Assembly (NCBI GenBank): GCA_003220905.1
Contig: QHTS01000088.1
Span: 1-11,440 of the forward strand
Length of the DNA: 11,440 nucleotides
DNA from: Gemmatimonadota bacterium
GTDB taxonomy: Bacteria; Gemmatimonadota; Gemmatimonadetes; Gemmatimonadales; GWC2-71-9
Direction: 5' to 3'
In this document: positions 6,392 to 11,440 of the stretch, piece after piece
How the letters are laid out: each line of letters begins with the position of its first letter
Position numbering within the stretch: position 1 is the stretch's first letter
Program-made: the position numbers and the translations under genes
Notes under the pieces: generated by a model
What the model was told of the DNA's origin: nothing
The model's input: only the letters and a program-made list of their open reading frames with translations
The model's database searches: none

Positions 6392-7015
6392 ATGTCGGCC
6401 ACCGCGGCACCCCTTGCTTCGGACCGCTCGGACTTCCGCACCGTCACTGTGGGCGGCGCCACACTCGGCGTCGCGACGGCGGTGGCAGTCGTCGCATTCC
6501 TCGCGGCGTCGCGGCTCGTGCCGATCGCCGCTGGCACGAGGGGCGGGGTCCAAGCGCTCATCGTGTTGGCGGCGGGCGTGGCCGTCGCCTTTCTTCCCGC
6601 CCAATGGACCGCCGCGCGGAGCACCGAGGGCATCGCGGGCGCCGCGGCCATGGGCCTCGTCGGCACCGTGGTGTTCAGCGTCATTGATATCGTCCTGCTG
6701 CGGCCCTTCAAGGCGTATCCCTGGACGTGGGACGCGATCGGCGGCGGCAGCACGTGGTGGTACCTGCCTATCTGGTGGATGCTGGGGACGTTCGCGGCGT
6801 GGATGGGCGGTATCGTGACCGCCGCCGGGGCGGCGGCCGCGAGGGGCGAGACGACGCTCGCGCGTCGCGCTCTACCGGCGGTTGCCGGGACCATCATCGT
6901 GGCGGCGATCGGACGGCTCGCGGGCGTCCCGGTCGCTTTCTCGGTCATCACCGGTGGCGCCTTCACCCTGGTGCTTGCGGCGCTCGCCCTCGTCGCCCTG
7001 GCCCGTAAGGGCTAG
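6392..7015 (+). CDS. Six-helix membrane protein of unknown function
   Basis: I do not recognise this 207-residue protein. It has six predicted membrane helices at about 19-41, 53-72, 81-103, 121-146, 158-176 and 179-204, and an N-terminal cytoplasmic-looking segment of 18 residues (MSATAAPLASDRSDFRTV). The only non-hydrophobic stretch of note is RPFKAYPWTWDAIGGGSTWWY, with five aromatic residues, between helices 3 and 4. No catalytic motif is visible. AGGAGA at 6378-6383 stands eight bases before ATG 6392 and fixes the start. It opens a run of four close, same-strand envelope genes reaching 8775; the next begins 17 bases after its TAG. A transporter-like or structural role is possible but not supported by a motif. 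Confidence 0.75.
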   Translation: MSATAAPLASDRSDFRTVTVGGATLGVATAVAVVAFLAASRLVPIAAGTRGGVQALIVLAAGVAVAFLPAQWTAARSTEGIAGAAAMGLVGTVVFSVIDIVLLRPFKAYPWTWDAIGGGSTWWYLPIWWMLGTFAAWMGGIVTAAGAAAARGETTLARRALPAVAGTIIVAAIGRLAGVPVAFSVITGGAFTLVLAALALVALARKG

Positions 7016-7032
7016 GGCGCGGGAGGGGCGAC

Positions 7033-7317
7033 ATGCCCCGCTGGCTCGCTCACCTGTTGATCGTCGTAGGATGGCTGCTGACGCCCGTCCTTGCGTGGTC
7101 GGCGTCTTACGTCGGGCTGTGGGCCGGCGCGCTGGCGGCCACCGGGTTTACCCGTCCCGTCACCATGCTCGTCGTGGCAGCCGCCGTGGCCACGCTCTGC
7201 GGCTTCACCGCGCTCTTCATCTGGGTCCGCTTCATGCGCCGGGTCCCGCACCTCTTGTCCCATCACATGGCGCCACGCACGTCGGAGGAGCACCGCGCCG
7301 TTGCCGCGGCTGATTAA
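7033..7317 (+). CDS. Small two-helix membrane protein of unknown function
   Basis: A 94-residue protein with two predicted membrane helices at about residues 6-28 and 41-66, and a basic, His-containing tail (RRVPHLLSHHMAPRTSEEHR). No family is recognised. GGGAGGGG at 7021-7028 is a strong, close Shine-Dalgarno for ATG 7033. The 3' end overlaps the next gene by 17 bases and carries that gene's GGAGGAG ribosome binding site, so both are likely made together. Coding reality is supported by spacing, the ribosome binding site and helix pattern rather than homology. Confidence 0.7.
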   Translation: MPRWLAHLLIVVGWLLTPVLAWSASYVGLWAGALAATGFTRPVTMLVVAAAVATLCGFTALFIWVRFMRRVPHLLSHHMAPRTSEEHRAVAAAD

Positions 7318-8287
7318 GCCCTGGCGGCTCGCGCCGTTCCTCGTCTTCCCGGCCACGCTCGGGGCGCAGGGGGGAGGCCGCGGGCTGGAGCTCCATCTCG
7401 GGCGCTGGTACAACGGCAATCGCGCCGAGGTCTACGAGTTCCGTACGACCGCGCGGCTGAGCGGACCGTTCACCCACGGATTCGGACTCGCCCTCCTCGT
7501 GAACGACACCCTGGGCCGGCGCCGGGCGTTCTACGGTTTGGGTTACGAGATGCAAGCCGGAAGAGGCCGGGCCACGCTTGGACCCTACGCGCTCGCGGGA
7601 CTCGCCCTGGGACTCTCCACCGACACGTCCACTCAGGAGCTCGCCGCGCAGTGGACGCTGGGAGGCGGGCTCGAATGGCGGGCGCTCTCCTGGCTCGCCC
7701 TGGGAGGTGAGCTTCGCTATCGCCTCGAAGATCGTGGCCCCCGAGGGTTCTGGAATCCGCGCCACGACGCGCGCAGCGGCGTGAGCGCGACGCTCGGTGT
7801 GTCGTTTGGACTGGGGAGGGGGGCAGGGGGAAGAGGGGGGAGTGGGAACGGCGCCCCTGGGGACCTGCCGCCGCCCCTGCCGCCCGTGACGATCTCCGGC
7901 AACGCGAGCGAAGTGGTGCAGACGGCGCTCGAATCTCTGGGAACGCCGTACATCTGGGGCGGCACGGCCGACAACGGATTCGACTGCTCGGGGTTGATTC
8001 AGTACGCCTACGGCCAGCACGGCATTCGCCTGCCGCGCATGAGCCGCGATCAGGCGCGCTCCGGCGCCGAGGTCCCGCCGGTGATCGACGCACTCCGCCC
8101 CGGTGACATCCTGCTTTTGTCGGCCCGTCCCGGGGCGGGCGTGACCCACGTTGGGATGTACGTGGGCGAGCTCAAGTTCATCCACAGCTCGAACCGGGGC
8201 GTGAAGCTGTCGCGCCTGGATCCGCAGGATCCGGAGGGGGCGTATTGGCTGGATCGCTGGGTGGGGGCGAGGCGGGTGATACCGTGA
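7301..8287 (+). CDS. Secreted beta-barrel domain fused to NlpC/P60 cysteine peptidase
   Basis: A 328-residue protein in three parts. Residues 1-22 look like a signal peptide (MPRLIKPWRLAPFLVFPATL, then GA before the likely cut). Residues 27-172 show about eight amphipathic strands alternating with short turns, for example HGFGLALLVNDTLG, AFYGLGYEMQAG, WLALGGELRYRLED and SGVSATLGVSFGLG, the pattern of a small outer-membrane barrel. A Gly-then-Pro linker (173-195) leads to an NlpC/P60 domain (202-328) with catalytic Cys229 (FDCSG), His283 (THVGMYVG) and His295 (IHSS). NlpC/P60 enzymes cleave peptidoglycan stem peptides, often D-Glu to meso-DAP. The start is TTG 7301, because GGAGGAG lies at 7284-7290 and the signal peptide begins there; no nearby ATG or GTG gives it. 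The barrel call is inference; the peptidase call is firm. Confidence 0.85.
   Translation: MPRLIKPWRLAPFLVFPATLGAQGGGRGLELHLGRWYNGNRAEVYEFRTTARLSGPFTHGFGLALLVNDTLGRRRAFYGLGYEMQAGRGRATLGPYALAGLALGLSTDTSTQELAAQWTLGGGLEWRALSWLALGGELRYRLEDRGPRGFWNPRHDARSGVSATLGVSFGLGRGAGGRGGSGNGAPGDLPPPLPPVTISGNASEVVQTALESLGTPYIWGGTADNGFDCSGLIQYAYGQHGIRLPRMSRDQARSGAEVPPVIDALRPGDILLLSARPGAGVTHVGMYVGELKFIHSSNRGVKLSRLDPQDPEGAYWLDRWVGARRVIP
7813..7846 (+). repeat. G-rich low-complexity tract with 7-nt periodicity; G-quadruplex-type motif
   Basis: Five runs of three or more G separated by one to four bases lie in the Gly-rich linker of the barrel-NlpC/P60 gene. The first 21 bases divide into GGGGAGG, GGGGCAG and GGGGAAG, a 7-nt period like the heptamers elsewhere in the window. 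The spacing meets the G3+N1-7 quadruplex rule on the coding strand. Biological effect is inference. Confidence 0.7.
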
Positions 8288-8775
8288 TACGTTGCCGGCT
8301 GAGGCGTGGCCGGGTGAAGCGTTGCCCGGTTGCCGGTTGGTTTCGCTGGCCACGCCTCGTTCGGCAACTTGGCAACGCCGTATTCGGGAACGCCTTACTC
8401 CTTGCTTGCGCCCCCGCCACGCGCTACGAGCAGCCCTCCGTGCTGCGCGGGTACGAGATCCTCATCACACGCCGCGATTCCCTGGGCCAGGATATCGCGG
8501 AAGGACTGCAGCGCCGAGGGTTCACGGTGCGCCGGCAGATGCGGGGCGGGAGCAGGCCCACCGCGTACCTGCTCGCGTTCACGCTCCGGGAGGCGGAGTC
8601 GCCCGCCGTCACCTGGCTCCATGTGCGCTTGGCTGACACTCGCACCGGGGCGATCGTGGCCGCCGTGTCGGCGCCCCTCGACTCCTTGGGGGCCACGACG
8701 CTGGACCACGCCCGGGCAATCGTGGACTCGCTCGCCGCCTCCCCGGCCCTCGGTCGCCAGGTATCGCCCCCTTGA
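8284..8775 (+). CDS. Predicted lipoprotein of unknown function
   Basis: A 163-residue protein whose N-terminal part holds a lipobox-like LLLAC-AP preceded by basic residues, so it is probably exported and lipidated. The mature part, YEILITRRDSLGQDIAEGLQ onward, alternates helix and strand (GFTVRRQM, AYLLAFTLRE, VTWLHVRLADTRTG) like small periplasmic alpha/beta domains, but I recognise no family. The start is uncertain. GTG 8284 overlaps the previous stop as GTGA and fits coupling, but gives a long leader of about 43 residues before the Cys. GTG 8314 gives about 33, and neither has a strong ribosome binding site. The leader region lies in a large inverted repeat (8291-8368), so it may be inserted or altered sequence. 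The stop codon lies inside the TTGACA box of groES. Confidence 0.65.
   Translation: MIRCRLRRGRVKRCPVAGWFRWPRLVRQLGNAVFGNALLLACAPATRYEQPSVLRGYEILITRRDSLGQDIAEGLQRRGFTVRRQMRGGSRPTAYLLAFTLREAESPAVTWLHVRLADTRTGAIVAAVSAPLDSLGATTLDHARAIVDSLAASPALGRQVSPP
8291..8368. repeat. Long imperfect inverted repeat (21-nt arms) at the lipoprotein gene start
   Basis: Left arm GTTGCCG-GCT-GAGGCGTGGCC (8291-8311) pairs with right arm GGCCACGCCTC-GTT-CGGCAAC (8348-8368): 18 perfect pairs, with a three-base centre of two wobbles and one mismatch, and a 36-base loop. The loop has two more GTTGCC copies (8321, 8330), and GGCAAC recurs at 8371-8376. It resembles a REP or miniature-element-like palindrome, but could also be an mRNA hairpin over the start region. 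Confidence 0.75.
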
Positions 8776-8800
8776 CATGCCACGGCTGCGAGGAGAGATT
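8772..8800 (+). promoter_or_regulatory. Housekeeping-sigma promoter of groES-groEL
   Basis: A perfect TTGACA stands at 8772-8777. Seventeen bases on is GAGATT (8795-8800), a weak -10 with three of six matches. The predicted start near 8807 puts the CIRCE operator at the beginning of the transcript, the classic arrangement. The -35 overlaps the TGA stop of the upstream lipoprotein gene. Confidence 0.65.
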
Positions 8801-8812
8801 CCTCGCGGTTGT

Positions 8813-8839
8813 TTAGCACTCTCCAGATGAGAGTGCTAA
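8813..8839. promoter_or_regulatory. CIRCE operator (HrcA binding site)
   Basis: TTAGCACTC (8813-8821), a nine-base spacer, and GAGTGCTAA (8831-8839) form a perfect match to the CIRCE consensus. HrcA repressor binds it and releases it on heat or protein-folding stress. It lies 56 bases before the groES ATG. The hrcA gene is not in the window. Confidence 0.97.
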
Positions 8840-8895
8840 CAACATTGTTCCACAGGCACTTAGAACCAGGTACCGAGGTGGAGGACTCTAGCCCC

Positions 8896-9210
8896 ATGGC
8901 AACCGCAACGGCTGCGAAGACGAAGCTGAAGATCTTCCCGCTGGCGGATCGGGTCGCCATTCGGCCGATGGAGGAGACGGAGACGATGAAGGGCGGTCTC
9001 TACATCCCCGACACGGCCAAGGAAAAACCGATCCAGGGCGAGGTGATCGCGGCAGGGCCCGGACGCCGGGAGAAGGATGCGCTGGTCCCGATGGAGCTGA
9101 AGGTCGGGGACCGGGTGGTCTACGGCAAATACAGCGGCACTCAGGTGGAGCTCGAGGGTGAAGAGATCATCCTCATCAAGGAATCGGACGTCATCGCCAA
9201 GCTTGGCTGA
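8896..9210 (+). CDS. groES: Co-chaperonin GroES
   Basis: GroES forms the heptameric lid of the GroEL folding chamber. The 104 residues include a short extension (MATATAAKTK) before the family start at LKIFPLADRVAIRP. Visible features: the mobile-loop region ETETMKGGLYIPDTAKEKP (about 27-45), then GEVIAAGPGRR, KVGDRVVYGKYSGTQVEL and IILIKESDVIAKL. ATG 8896 is preferred because GGAGGA at 8880-8885 stands ten bases before it. An upstream in-frame ATG at 8809 would run through the CIRCE element. It is the first gene of the operon, under CIRCE/HrcA control, with groEL 21 bases downstream. Confidence 0.98.
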   Translation: MATATAAKTKLKIFPLADRVAIRPMEETETMKGGLYIPDTAKEKPIQGEVIAAGPGRREKDALVPMELKVGDRVVYGKYSGTQVELEGEEIILIKESDVIAKLG

Positions 9211-9231
9211 GGCTTCTAGGAGGACACAGAC

Positions 9232-10869
<1,638 letters not shown>

Positions 10870-10875
10870 GAGCTA

Positions 10876-10920
10876 GACGCACAGACGCACAGACGCACAG
10901 AACAGACGCACCGTCGCACA
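10876..10920 (+). repeat. Tandem 8-bp repeat GACGCACA between groEL and its terminator
   Basis: Three exact adjoining copies (10876-10883, 10884-10891, 10892-10899) are followed by GAACA and two variant copies, GACGCACC (10905) and GTCGCACA (10913). It fills the whole spacer between the groEL stop and the terminator stem and lies in the 3' untranslated region. No role is evident. Confidence 0.85.
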
Positions 10921-10960
10921 GAACGCCCCGGGGGGCAGCAATCCCCGGGGCGTTCTCGTT
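10920..10960 (+). terminator. Rho-independent terminator of groES-groEL
   Basis: Arms GAACGCCCCGGGG (10921-10933) and CCCCGGGGCGTTC (10943-10955) pair perfectly over 13 bases, 14 with the flanking A-T, around a nine-base loop. The tail TCGTT has few Ts, so release may be less efficient than the stem suggests. Confidence 0.85.
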
Positions 10961-10962
10961 GC

Positions 10963-10980
10963 ACCGGCGCATTTGCCGGT
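10963..10980. other. Small hairpin after the groEL terminator
   Basis: ACCGGC (10963-10968) pairs with GCCGGT (10975-10980) around a six-base loop, followed by TTTCG. It may be a second weak terminator, or chance in GC-rich DNA. Confidence 0.35.
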
Positions 10981-11037
10981 TTCGAGGAGTCTGCGGGTTC
11001 GCGCGACGGGTCGCGGCTGCCTTTGTGCGTTACCAGC

Positions 11038-11092
11038 TATGCTAATTAGACATCTTATAGCAGCTACACGTCATATAGTGTCTAACCCGGGT
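11038..11092 (+). promoter_or_regulatory. AT-rich promoter-like region with inverted repeats before the pilin gene
   Basis: The spacer of about 300 bases between groEL and the pilin gene holds the repeats and terminator described, then this AT-rich stretch. It contains an 8-bp palindrome CTAATTAG (11042-11049), inverted arms TTAGACA (11046-11052) and TGTCTAA (11079-11085), -10-like TATAGT (11074-11079) and the palindrome ACCCGGGT (11085-11092). TAGACA (11047-11052) is -35-like, but its 21-base spacer is too long for a standard promoter. Arms flanking a -10 suggest an operator. Confidence 0.4.
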
Positions 11093-11168
11093 TGGTGACG
11101 GGACTTACACCATGGTCGTGACGCGCTTCACAGTCACAGGGAATCCGTCGCTCAACGGGAGGCCGTCT

Positions 11169-11440
11169 GTGCCAAGTCCATCGATCCTGCGCCGGAATCA
11201 GGTCGCCGGGTTCACGTTGATCGAGATGATAATCGTCTTCGTGGTGATGGGGATTATGCTCTCGGTCATGGTCAGGGCCGTTCGCGGCAGCTGGGTGGCG
11301 AATTCGCGGCGCTCCGCCAGCCGCGACGTCACCGCCTACCTGTACCGAGCGCGTGGCATCGCGATCCAACAGAGCCGGGCGGCGTGGCTGGTCCGCAGCG
11401 TCGACGTCCTGAAGATCATGGTCGATTCGTCGGGGACGCC
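11169..11440 (+). CDS. Type IV pilin-like / GspH-FimT family pseudopilin, N-terminal part (3' end outside window)
   Basis: The product carries the class III prepilin signal: a short basic leader (MPSPSILRRNQVAG), then G|FTLIEM, with the Glu at +5 of the mature protein. A hydrophobic helix follows (IIVFVVMGIMLSVMV, about 20-34). Prepilin peptidase would cut after the Gly and the +1 Phe would be methylated. After the helix, SRDVTAYLYRARGIAIQQSR resembles the LxxARxxAI helix of GspH/FimT minor pseudopilins of type II secretion or type IV pili. GTG 11169 is chosen because GGGAGG (11157-11162) stands six bases before it and gives a 14-residue leader. The in-frame ATG 11112 would give 33 residues and lacks a ribosome binding site. 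The reading frame is open to the window edge with 90 codons visible. Which system it serves is unknown. Confidence 0.85.
   Translation, partial: MPSPSILRRNQVAGFTLIEMIIVFVVMGIMLSVMVRAVRGSWVANSRRSASRDVTAYLYRARGIAIQQSRAAWLVRSVDVLKIMVDSSGT

Noticed and set aside
10876..10920. Possible CRISPR-like array
   Set aside because: Units are eight bases with no spacers, so this is a simple tandem repeat.

Overview
The window reads as chromosomal DNA of a high-GC, Gram-negative-type bacterium. It has very tight gene packing, many GTG and TTG starts, a predicted outer-membrane barrel, a predicted lipoprotein, a type IV pilin-like protein and a HrcA/CIRCE-controlled groESL operon. A bacillithiol-type bshA beside a tRNA-modification gene and two UbiA-family prenyltransferases would suit Gemmatimonadota or a related phylum. 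That placement is inference from gene content, not a database result.

Layout. Positions 1-3961 (+) form a head-to-tail operon with overlapping genes: miaA (3' part only), bshA, a UbiA prenyltransferase, uppP and birA. The junctions are ATGA or short overlaps, so translation is probably coupled. A convergent minus-strand gene (3974-4540) encodes a small three-helix membrane protein of unknown function. A 100-base divergent spacer separates it from coaX (4641), which has a TATACT box almost touching its ATG and no Shine-Dalgarno. coaX overlaps a second, divergent UbiA homologue (5414-6334). A hairpin follows, then a cell-envelope cluster (6392-8775): two unknown membrane proteins, a secreted beta-barrel/NlpC-P60 fusion and a predicted lipoprotein. 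Next comes groES-groEL, with a TTGACA box, a perfect CIRCE operator and a strong terminator. The right edge holds the start of a GspH/FimT-like pseudopilin behind an AT-rich promoter-like stretch.

How the genes work together. Most are housekeeping: tRNA modification, low-molecular-weight thiol, biotinylation, CoA, undecaprenyl phosphate recycling and chaperonin. Two themes stand out. One is polyprenyl/isoprenoid lipid chemistry (two UbiA enzymes and UppP within about 5 kb). The other is envelope biology (UppP, barrel-peptidase, lipoprotein, pilin).

I found no CRISPR, phage, transposase, tRNA or rRNA. The most unusual material is a 7-bp G-rich repeat (NGGGAGC) that recurs inside poorly conserved parts of coding regions, a long imperfect inverted repeat over the lipoprotein gene start, the barrel-NlpC/P60 fusion, and substituted active-site residues in CoaX and the second UbiA. 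I see no clear new defence or mobile system.
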